This document shows, piece by piece, positions 16,827 through 26,255 of a stretch of DNA of 37,691 nt (positions are counted from its first letter, which is position 1; each line of letters opens with the position of its first letter). The notes below the pieces were generated by a model, which worked only from the letters and a program-made list of their open reading frames with translations, searched no databases and had not been told where the DNA came from. The translations under genes were made by a program, and so were the position numbers. Origin of the DNA: Planctomycetota bacterium (GTDB lineage: Bacteria > Planctomycetota > Phycisphaerae > Phycisphaerales > Phycisphaeraceae); the NCBI GenBank assembly GCA_024279865.1, contig JAJRRC010000084.1:1-37691 (forward strand), read 5' to 3'.

Positions 16827-19592
16827 TTATTTGTCGCCTGTGGTTTTGAATTCAAGGCGAGAAAGAATACGCAGTTGATGAACGGTAAAGCCGATCATCA
16901 GGAAGCCCAATAGCCATGCCATGGCTGTGGCGGGCCCCATTCTCAGATAGGTGAATGCTTCGTAGAAGATTTTCAAGCCAGCAACCTCGGTATTCGCGCC
17001 GCCGCCCGTCATCGCCAGGATATTTGCCGAGGCCATCCATGTAGCGATAAAGACGCCTACAAAGTTGATGAGGATCAGTGGTTTGAGGATTGGGAAAACC
17101 ACAAATAAAATTTTGTCGATAAAGTTTGCCCCATCAATATCCGCTGCTTCATAGAAGTCATCAGCAATGCCTTTGAGGGCTGCAAGGTAGATTAGACACC
17201 CCGGTCCCATGCCTGCCCATACCATCGGAATGACACAGGCGATCATGGCTGTCCGAGTATCACTGAGCCATTTATAAGGCTCAGAAAGACACGTGAAAAG
17301 CCGTGGGATAAATTGTGCGGCAGTGGTGCCAAAGGCCTCTTTTCCTGGAAAGAGGATCGGGCTCGCCAGTGAAATACAAGCATAAAAAATGACCAAGCCG
17401 CCCACCACAAAACCAATCGCGGGTAATTTTGCTTCATGAAAAAGCAACCGTTTGGCAAAGGTCAAAAACAGATACAGCATCACCAAGCCCATCACGACAT
17501 AGGCGACGGCAGGGATATTCATTAAAACCCGGTTAAGAGAACCAAATTCTGTTGGGGTATAGAACATCTTCCACAAGAGTAAAGTCACCAAGCCGGTGAT
17601 GACGGCCGGTAGATAAAACAGGGTTCTAAAAAGAAGCTTGCCACGAGGGACTTCCTGAAGCAAAATTGCCAGAATAATCGGGGGGAGAAAGGTCAACGAG
17701 ATGACCAGCGTGCTGTATCGCATGGAGTTCCACAGAGCTTGCCACCAACTGGCATCCCATAACACGTTGCCGAAGTTTTCCAGCCCGGTCCATTTGGAAT
17801 TGCCCATGACGTTGTAGTCCATGAAGGCCATGAACGAACCGCGTACCAGTGGGGCATAATGCCAAAGTAAAATTGTGAGAGCTGCTGGGATCAGTAGTAA
17901 ATAAGCACTCCAGTATTTTCGCCATTCCCAGCCACCTCCTTTTTTGCCGGTGGCTGTGGCGGGAGGGGTGAAAATTTTAAAAATGTTTCGAAAAACCAGC
18001 GTAAAGGCAATTCCGATGGCCATTAAAGCCAAGGCTGCGGTGATTTTTCGCCACTTGCGTTGCTGGGGAGTGAGGATGCCGATCATGACTTCGTTGGCTT
18101 TTTTGGTGGCCTCGATCAGTAATTGGTGCATGACTTTGAGGCGTTCTGCGTCATCTGTGGGAAGTTCTTCGCGGAGCATCAATTGCTCAGCCTGCTGCAT
18201 CGGGATGGTCATCATCTGATAGGCAAAATTACTGTTTTTCCCGTAAGGCTCAGGACGCCCGGTTTCCACTGCAATTTTAAAAATATCAGACCAGCCTTTG
18301 GGGGAGAGGCGTTTAATTTCAGGGTAGCCATAGCGGTCAAGGTCATCAGGGTTAAGGAAGCGTCCCAGTCCACCTTCGACCATGATTTTTGTTTTAGCCC
18401 TTAAGGCTTCATCGCTGTCATAAAACCACATGTACTCAAAAGCAGCATCGCGTACGGCAGCATCTTTGACCCCGCCAAAGATGCCCATCATGCGGCTATT
18501 GAGTTCGCCGCCTCGTATACGAACACCTTGGGCATTGGGAGGGCCCAAGGGAACAGGGACCATGCCCGTGATATCAGGATTGATGTTTGCAAAGAGCTTT
18601 TCATCAATGTAGTCCACTTTCATACCAATTTTGCCTTCGGCCCATTTACGATGGGAATCAGACGCATCTTTGCTGCTGTAGCCTCGGCGGACTTTGCCAG
18701 CCGAATCGATCCATTTCTCCGCACTGAGTCTGGTATAAAAATCCAATGCCTTGGCTGCTTCGAGGGTGTCGAATACACATCGCCACTCATCGGTTTCTTT
18801 GTTGTAGGTCATGACCTCGCCGCCGGCGGACCAGAGGAACGTACACCAGTACCATGATTCATGACGGCCACGTCCCAGTCGCAGGCCGTAGCGGTCTAAT
18901 TCAGGACGGGTGATGATTTTGCACGCATCAAGCATCTGTTCCCATGTCCAATGGATGTCTGGATACGGGATTTTGTATTCATCAAAGAGATCTTTTCTGA
19001 ACAGCAGAACGCGGCCCAAAGCACCACCATAAGGAAGCGACCAAGTACGCTCAACGCCGCCTGGCCCTTTGCGTTTGATCACAGGCCAAATTTTAGGATG
19101 GATGCGACGGTCTTTGTCCTTTTGTGGAAGCTTGTCCATCCATTCATCCAATGGATATAAAAACCCATTGCGGATGTAGTTGTCACTTTTACGGAAGTTG
19201 ATGTAGAGAATGTCCGCGGACATGTTGCCTGCAATGGCCAGCAAATCATTCTCAACACCTTCGACTACAATGCCAGAGAAGGGCTCAAGTTCTATTTCAA
19301 CATGGTCCCAGTTGTAATGGCCGTATTTTTTGGGATTGGCTTTATAGATGTCTCGGTATTTTTCCCGAAAAATTTCGGGGAATCGTTTTTTGAATAGTTT
19401 CACACCCGCGGCATTGGCACGGCTGGCAGTATCCGTCTGGGTGGGGTCGGGTAGCCTGAAGACTTTGACGTGGATAATGGTCTTGCCGTCTTTTTCTTCA
19501 ATGTAACCCGCCCGGGCCGTTGAAGTGTAAAAACTGACAAGGCACGCGAATGTTGCCAAAAAAAGTGACAGGCGAATCAACGATCTACTCAT
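16827..19592 (-). CDS. Fusion of family-1 solute-binding protein and MalF-like permease
   Basis: A 921-residue chain joining two importer parts. A signal peptide (to about residue 28, ...TSTARA) is followed by a solute-binding domain (about 30-500) with the DILYINFRKSD and WSLPYGGALGRVLLFRKDLF segments of extracellular family 1 binding proteins. A membrane helix at about 514-533 leads into the permease, whose EAA loop is DDFYEAADIDGANFIDKIL (about 809-827). The binding domain is thus tethered to the channel instead of being a lipoprotein. A GTG at 19607 extends the frame, but the ATG at 19592 has GGAG 9 bases upstream and is chosen. No ATPase is encoded nearby; a shared MalK/MsmK-like subunit is presumed. 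Substrate unknown, probably an oligosaccharide. Confidence 0.9.
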   Translation of the reverse strand: MSRSLIRLSLFLATFACLVSFYTSTARAGYIEEKDGKTIIHVKVFRLPDPTQTDTASRANAAGVKLFKKRFPEIFREKYRDIYKANPKKYGHYNWDHVEIELEPFSGIVVEGVENDLLAIAGNMSADILYINFRKSDNYIRNGFLYPLDEWMDKLPQKDKDRRIHPKIWPVIKRKGPGGVERTWSLPYGGALGRVLLFRKDLFDEYKIPYPDIHWTWEQMLDACKIITRPELDRYGLRLGRGRHESWYWCTFLWSAGGEVMTYNKETDEWRCVFDTLEAAKALDFYTRLSAEKWIDSAGKVRRGYSSKDASDSHRKWAEGKIGMKVDYIDEKLFANINPDITGMVPVPLGPPNAQGVRIRGGELNSRMMGIFGGVKDAAVRDAAFEYMWFYDSDEALRAKTKIMVEGGLGRFLNPDDLDRYGYPEIKRLSPKGWSDIFKIAVETGRPEPYGKNSNFAYQMMTIPMQQAEQLMLREELPTDDAERLKVMHQLLIEATKKANEVMIGILTPQQRKWRKITAALALMAIGIAFTLVFRNIFKIFTPPATATGKKGGGWEWRKYWSAYLLLIPAALTILLWHYAPLVRGSFMAFMDYNVMGNSKWTGLENFGNVLWDASWWQALWNSMRYSTLVISLTFLPPIILAILLQEVPRGKLLFRTLFYLPAVITGLVTLLLWKMFYTPTEFGSLNRVLMNIPAVAYVVMGLVMLYLFLTFAKRLLFHEAKLPAIGFVVGGLVIFYACISLASPILFPGKEAFGTTAAQFIPRLFTCLSEPYKWLSDTRTAMIACVIPMVWAGMGPGCLIYLAALKGIADDFYEAADIDGANFIDKILFVVFPILKPLILINFVGVFIATWMASANILAMTGGGANTEVAGLKIFYEAFTYLRMGPATAMAWLLGFLMIGFTVHQLRILSRLEFKTTGDK

Positions 19593-19663
19593 ATGAGGGA
19601 TCTCCACAAGATCATTAAAATGGGTATTCGAATCGGTACGAATGATAACAGATTATTAGGGAT

Positions 19664-19691
19664 TTTGTAAAACGATAACTCATTTTACAAA
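19664..19691 (-). promoter_or_regulatory. Candidate operator: TTTGTAAAA-N10-TTTTACAAA
   Basis: A perfect 9-bp inverted repeat (arms 19664-19672 and 19683-19691) lies in the leader of the ABC transporter operon, downstream of the predicted -10. Its position fits a repressor site for substrate-responsive control. I do not recognise the regulator. Confidence 0.4.
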
Positions 19692-19715
19692 GCAATATGA
19701 TCGTATTTTTTTGTT

Positions 19716-19743
19716 AGTATAGTATTACCGTAATAATGTGCAA
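19716..19743 (-). promoter_or_regulatory. Predicted promoter of the ABC transporter operon
   Basis: On the minus strand TTGCAC (19743-19738) and TATACT (19721-19716) are separated by 16 bases, a plausible sigma-70 pair (-10 matches 5 of 6). The spacer contains the 13-base palindrome TATTACCGTAATA (19723-19735), a second possible operator. The pair lies between the ligA stop and the transporter start, so the transporter need not depend on ligA transcription. Confidence 0.4.
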
Positions 19744-19770
19744 CATGTTTCAGTTGGAATATTTTATACG

Positions 19771-21930
<2,160 letters not shown>

Positions 21931-22062
21931 TCAATTTGAACGTTTCACGCATGATGCTGCGCACATCAGTGATCGAACAAATTCAATCGTGAGGGGTCTC
22001 CCTTGGCATGGCGCAGAGGCGAATATCCCGCTGAAGCTTGCCGGGGGGAGCGTGGTTCCTGT

Positions 22063-22080
22063 CCATCATGCGCATGATGG
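22063..22080. promoter_or_regulatory. 18-bp perfect palindrome between rfbB and ligA
   Basis: CCATCATGCGCATGATGG is fully self-complementary and lies 48 bases past the rfbB stop, in the 299-base gap before ligA. It lacks a T-run in either direction. A dimeric regulator site for ligA, or a stem at the end of the rfb transcript, are both possible. Nothing else gene-like is visible in this gap. Confidence 0.35.
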
Positions 22081-22127
22081 ATCGGGTGGGGGTTTTGTGC
22101 AGGATTGCCGTTACGTTGGACGGGGCG

Positions 22128-23144
22128 TTATCCGTATTGTTTTTGATAGTAGGTTCGATATTCGCCGGTTTTGACGCGTTGCCACCAAGTGGCATGGGTG
22201 ATGTACCATTGAACGGTTTGTTCCAGTGCTTGGGGCCAGGCAGACCGGGTGGGTTCCCATCCGAGTTGGGTTTTGATTTTGCTGGCATCAATAGCATAGC
22301 GTCGATCATGGCCGAGTCGATCTTCGACGGGGCGGATCATATCTTTGCCTTTGCCCATGGCATCGAGGATGGCACCGGTGAGTTCGAGGTTGGATCGTTC
22401 GTTGTTGCCGCTGATGTTATAGACTTCGCCGGAGGTCCCCTTTTCAAAGACAGCTAAAATGGCTTCGCAGTGATCGATCACATGGAGCCAGTCGCGGATA
22501 TTGCTGCCGTCGCCGTAGAGTGGAACTTTTTCATTTTCGATGAGGTTGGTGACGAATAGGGGGATCACTTTTTCGGGGAACTGGTAGGGGCCGAAGTTGT
22601 TGGAGCATCGGGTGATGTTCATGTTCAGGCCGAAGGTATGGTGATAAGCTCCGACGAGTAGGTCCGAGGCTGCTTTGGACGCGGAGTAAGGGCTATGCGT
22701 ACAGATGGGGGAATCTTCGGTGAAGAGCAGGTCCGGTCGGTCTAGCGGCAGGTCTCCGTAGACTTCATCGGTGCTGATGTGGATGAAGCGGTAGTCTTCT
22801 TTGCGTCGAGCTGCATCTAAGAGCACCTGGGTTCCCAGCACATTGCTTTCGATGAACGGCTTGCTATCAAGGATGGATCGGTCGACGTGACTTTCAGCGG
22901 CAAAGTGGATGATGGCATCGGTTTTTTCAATGAGCTGTTTGACCAACTCGTCGTCCCGAATGTCGCCATGCACAAAATGATATTGGTCCAGGTCCGCCAC
23001 GTCAGCAAGGTTTTCACCATTGCCTGAATAGGTCAGGCTATCGAGATTGGTGATCTGCCAATCGGGTCGTTGTTCAAGGACAAATCGAATAAAGTTTGAG
23101 CCGATAAAGCCGCATCCGCCGGTGACGAGAAGGTGTTGACTCAT
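22128..23144 (-). CDS. rfbB: dTDP-glucose 4,6-dehydratase
   Basis: This converts dTDP-glucose to dTDP-4-keto-6-deoxyglucose, the second step of dTDP-L-rhamnose synthesis. It is a 338-residue extended SDR enzyme with the NAD+ fingerprint TGGCGFIG (8-15), the catalytic triplet T125-D126-E127 in STDEVYG, and YxxxK as Y153SASK157. SNNFGPYQFPEKVIPLF and GDGSNIRDWLHVIDHC are diagnostic of RmlB. It is third in a minus-strand set after the RmlC-like gene and rfbD, separated from rfbD by 120 bases that contain a heptamer repeat. rfbA, the thymidylyltransferase, is not in the window. Confidence 0.95.
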   Translation of the reverse strand: MSQHLLVTGGCGFIGSNFIRFVLEQRPDWQITNLDSLTYSGNGENLADVADLDQYHFVHGDIRDDELVKQLIEKTDAIIHFAAESHVDRSILDSKPFIESNVLGTQVLLDAARRKEDYRFIHISTDEVYGDLPLDRPDLLFTEDSPICTHSPYSASKAASDLLVGAYHHTFGLNMNITRCSNNFGPYQFPEKVIPLFVTNLIENEKVPLYGDGSNIRDWLHVIDHCEAILAVFEKGTSGEVYNISGNNERSNLELTGAILDAMGKGKDMIRPVEDRLGHDRRYAIDASKIKTQLGWEPTRSAWPQALEQTVQWYITHATWWQRVKTGEYRTYYQKQYG

Positions 23145-23172
23145 GGTTTTAATGCTTTCTTTTTTAAGCTTT

Positions 23173-23204
23173 CAGTTATCAGTTATCAGTTATCAGTTAT
23201 CAGT
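23173..23204 (+). repeat. Heptanucleotide tandem repeat (CAGTTAT)x4
   Basis: Four exact 7-base units at 23173-23200 are followed by a partial CAGT. They lie in the leader of rfbB, between rfbD and rfbB. Heptameric repeats of this type change copy number by slippage. Here that would alter spacing in a leader, not a reading frame. Confidence 0.85.
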
Positions 23205-23264
23205 CAGAGAAGATATTTGAGAGTGGATGGTTGGAGCGTATGGGGTCATATTTTAAACGTTGTT

Positions 23265-24137
23265 TTATATTTTACTGAAGGCTGCGAGTTGGCCGCAGAC
23301 TGCTTTGAGATTTTGTTTCCAGTGGGTCAGTGGGCCGACGGTGTTTTGGGTTTGGGTCAGGTTGAGCACGCTATAGGCCGGGCGTGTGGCGGGGCGGGGG
23401 AACGCGTCTGTTGAGCAGGGGGTGACTTCACAGTTTGCGGCGGTGAGGCTGACGATTTCTTGGGCGAATTCATACCAGGTGCATTGCCCATCATCACAGA
23501 CGTGGTAGATACCCATGGCCTGTTTTTGTAGCAGTTGCTGGGTCACTTCCACAAGCGTCTGGCAACTGGTCGGGCGGCCGAGCTGGTCATTGACCACGGC
23601 CAATGTTTCGCGTTCTTGAGCAAGTTTTGCAATGGTGCGGACAAAGTTGTTTCCCCAGGGTGCGTACAGCCAACTGGTACGAATGATGAGGTGTTTGCAG
23701 CCTGCTTGTTGGATTTGTTCTTCGCCGACAGCTTTGCTTTGGCCATAGGCATTGATAGGTTGTCGGGGGGTATCCGTGGGATAGGGCGTTTGAGCTTGGC
23801 CGTCAAAGACATAGTCGGTGCTGTAATGCACGAGCGTGGCATTGATTTGTTTGCAACGGCGAGCGAGGTTTCCGACGGCATGGCCGTTGAGTGCGGTTGC
23901 TTGAGCTTGTTCTTTTTCTGCGTCGTCGACTGCGGTGTAGGCAGCGCAGTTGATGACGGTTTGGACGGAAGGATCAAGGTAGCGTTCAATGGCATCGGGG
24001 TCAGTGAGGTCTAGCTCTTTGCTTGAGGGGGCTGCAAAGGCGAGTCCTTGGTCTTGGAGACATTGCTGCCAAGCGCGCCCGAGCATGCCAGTTGCGCCGA
24101 TGAGGAGAATGGGTTGGTGTGACAGAGATTGGGTCAT
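23265..24137 (-). CDS. rfbD: dTDP-4-dehydrorhamnose reductase
   Basis: This reduces dTDP-4-keto-L-rhamnose to dTDP-L-rhamnose, the last step of the pathway. The 290-residue extended SDR protein has GATGMLG (14-20) for NAD(P)H binding, INCAAYTAVDDAE, STDYVFDG (106-113) and Y131GQSK135, all characteristic of RmlD. Its ATG overlaps the stop of the upstream RmlC-like gene by four bases (ATGA), so the two are translationally coupled. rfbB follows after 120 bases on the same strand. Confidence 0.94.
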   Translation of the reverse strand: MTQSLSHQPILLIGATGMLGRAWQQCLQDQGLAFAAPSSKELDLTDPDAIERYLDPSVQTVINCAAYTAVDDAEKEQAQATALNGHAVGNLARRCKQINATLVHYSTDYVFDGQAQTPYPTDTPRQPINAYGQSKAVGEEQIQQAGCKHLIIRTSWLYAPWGNNFVRTIAKLAQERETLAVVNDQLGRPTSCQTLVEVTQQLLQKQAMGIYHVCDDGQCTWYEFAQEIVSLTAANCEVTPCSTDAFPRPATRPAYSVLNLTQTQNTVGPLTHWKQNLKAVCGQLAAFSKI

Positions 24138-24625
24138 TTGTGATCAACGCCCCAAGAAAAACCTTCTACGCTATCAATCTCACGGCGTTGTTCGTCTGGG
24201 TTTTGTGGGTTGTACGCATGGGTCACGTAATACATCATCAGAGCGGAGTCTGGTCCCACGGTGGTCATGCCATGCCACAGAGTCGGGGGGATGATGACGA
24301 TCCCAGGATTTTTTTCGCCGATGACGATTTGCCAAGTTTTACCATCATCGCGGTGTAGGCCGACTTTGATGTGGCCCAGTGGGCAAATCCAAAAGTCGGT
24401 TTGACACTGATGGCGATGCCACGCTTTGATGACGTTGGGATAGACTTGTGAGATATTGATTTGGCCTTGCTCGTTCATGATGCCTTGCATGAGATTCATG
24501 TGTGACCAGCCTCGGTCATCTGCATAAACATCAAAGGGAACGAACAATGGTTCATGGCTCTCAAGTGCTTGTTGATGCGCTTGGGCAAGTGGTTGTTGGC
24601 ATACGGTGGGTTTAAGGATATTCAA
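24134..24625 (-). CDS. RmlC-like cupin, probable dTDP-4-dehydrorhamnose 3,5-epimerase family
   Basis: A 163-residue cupin directly upstream of rfbD. The order DDRGW (36-40), QVYPNVIKAWHRHQCQTDFW (60-79), GHIKVGLHRDDGKTW and PPTLWHGM matches the RmlC fold. However, the central segment is the AWHRH variant and not the classical RGLHxQ. It may be a divergent 3,5-epimerase or a related sugar-nucleotide isomerase; the operon with rfbD and rfbB favours the former. The likely start is TTG (24625), with CGGAG 7 bases before it. The nearby ATG at 24632 runs into a stop after six codons. It opens the minus-strand sugar operon. Confidence 0.75.
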   Translation of the reverse strand: MNILKPTVCQQPLAQAHQQALESHEPLFVPFDVYADDRGWSHMNLMQGIMNEQGQINISQVYPNVIKAWHRHQCQTDFWICPLGHIKVGLHRDDGKTWQIVIGEKNPGIVIIPPTLWHGMTTVGPDSALMMYYVTHAYNPQNPDEQRREIDSVEGFSWGVDHK

Positions 24626-25109
24626 CGGTCATCTCCGCGAGTGATTGGGGGTTGGTATGAAGTTTAGATTATAGCATTCATACCACTACTCTCCCCGTTC
24701 ACAACCCTTTTCGAATTTTTTCTCTGAAATCGCATTTGAGAAATCATCGTTCTCTCGCTATTAACCAGATTTTAAATTGCTTATTATTAATAAGTTGCGA
24801 TTTGGCCGGATGGTGCCGTTTTGGCCTCGGCCAAAGATTTTTCCGGCCTTGTTTGCCATGGCCATGCCATCTGTGTTCTCTCGAAAATTCTCTTGCCTGT
24901 TAACCAGCGGGTTAAAAAGTTCGAAGTGGGTCATTTTGCGACACTGGGTTAACAGATTCAGAGAATTTTTGAGTGCTTTGGCGTGCTCGAATCGCATCAT
25001 AAACATGGCCAGCCCCAATCGGCTCGTTTTGGCTATACTTCAGTCGATTGGCTGTGTTCGAAAATATCGCCTTCCCCTGTAGAGTACTCGAGTTACCGAA
25101 AAAGCTGTT
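24626..25109. other. Intergenic region between the sugar operon and the IS; structured, no gene seen
   Basis: No convincing coding sequence in this 484-base gap. It holds a 15-base palindrome CTTATTATTAATAAG (24780-24794), paired GGCC-rich words around 24796-24835 and a large imperfect hairpin at 24884-24969. It is probably the promoter region of the sugar operon on the left and the left end of the IS on the right. I could not find terminal inverted repeats. Confidence 0.5.
24884..24969. ncRNA. Large imperfect hairpin upstream of the transposase (possible structured leader)
   Basis: AAAATTCTC (24884-24892) and CTGTTAACC (24897-24905) pair with GGTTAACAG (24947-24955) and GAGAATTTT (24961-24969): two 9-bp stems, a 4/5-base internal loop and a 41-base terminal loop. 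It lies 140 bases before the transposase start. It could be an attenuator, a small RNA or a DNA structure at the IS end. Transcription is not shown. Confidence 0.3.
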
Positions 25110-26176
25110 ATGACCCGCCTGTTGCATTCATTTTTCCTTATTCTGGCTCAAAGTACCCACGATGAGCTTATCCAGAAAGTCCAATATCTCAAAATAGAAA
25201 ACCAAATCCTGCGAGACAAGTTGCCCAAGAAGATCAGTATTACGCCAGCTGAGCGAAGGCGACTTCTCAAGTTCGGCAAACTCGTGGGTTCTGCCATCAC
25301 AGAATTGATATCCATCGTACACCCCCGCCCCCGGGACCTTTGCAAGATGGTTGTCTGACGAAAAGAAAAGCAAGACCCTTGTGAGAAGAGGGCGGCCTAG
25401 AACCCGGTTGGATGTTCGGCAATTCGTTCTTCGCCTAGCAGCAGAAACTGGATGGGGGGACTTCCGGGGGTAGCCGTATTCTGGGCGAGTTGAAGAAGCT
25501 GGGGCTGGGCAAGATTGGACGCACCACCATCCAGAATATCCTCAAAGAGGAGGGCTACGACCCAGGACCGAAGCGGGGCGTTGGCACATGGGATGAGTTC
25601 ATTAAGCGACACGCAAAAACCTTGTACGCCTGCGATTTCCTGTCCAAGAAAATCTGGACCAAACGTGGCCTCGTTGAGTACTTTATCTTGGCCTTTATTC
25701 ATGTCGATAGCCGACGGGTTTGGGTCTCTTCTGCCACAGCGCATCCCACGGGCCAATGGGTGGCTCAACAAGCTCGAAATTTTTGTATTTGTCTTGATGA
25801 ACAAGGCTTGTCCATCACGCATCTGATCCGAGATCGTGACGGTAAATTTGTCAGCAAGTTCGATCTGATTCTTAAAGCCCAAGGCTCGGCAATCATCCGA
25901 TTGCCCATCCGAAGTCCGAATTTGAACGCTTATTGCGAGCGATTTGTACAAACGCTCAAACACGAATGCTTGAACCATTTTGTGGTGTTGGGCGAGAAGC
26001 ATTTGAATTACCTTGTCTACGAATTCGTTGCCTATTATCACGCTCATTGGCCACATCAAAGCAAAGGAAATTTGCCATTGACTGGCTCGGATTTTCCCAC
26101 GCTCACCGAAGGCGATATCCATTGCGATGAACGGCTTGGCGGGTTGGTGAAGCATTATTATCGCAAGGCTGCATAA
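25110..26176 (+). pseudogene. Integrase-type (DDE) transposase broken by two G/C-rich micro-insertions
   Basis: A transposase of an integrase-core family spread over three frames. Frame 1 (25110 to about 25325) has THDELIQKVQYLKIENQILR, a coiled-coil/helix-turn-helix start, and ends at HPR. Frame 2 (25336 to about 25458) reads TFARWLSDEKKSK, RRGRPRT and LRLAAETGWG. Frame 3 (25472-26176) reads SRILGELKKLG onward and holds the catalytic core with D (ACDF), D (IRDRDGKF) and E (NAYCERFVQT), ending LGGLVKHYYRKAA. At the first junction CCCCCGCCCCCGGGA replaces a shorter codon stretch (about +7). At the second, GACTTCCGGGGGT stands where one Tyr codon is expected (+10). With both removed the protein would be about 350 residues and continuous. 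No terminal repeats found. Confidence 0.85.
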
Positions 26177-26255
26177 TCGCTTCGACTCTTTTCCTGTCAT
26201 CCTGCCTGACCACTAAAGCAAAGCAAAAAATTGATACGGTTGAATTGCGCCCATC

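Noticed and set aside
24761-25127. Short frames on both strands in the gap before the IS
   Set aside because: They mutually overlap, lack motifs and cover the hairpin; more likely non-coding.
25397-26200. 267-codon minus-strand frame opposite the transposase
   Set aside because: It is the mirror of the transposase catalytic domain, whose DDE motifs are on the plus strand.
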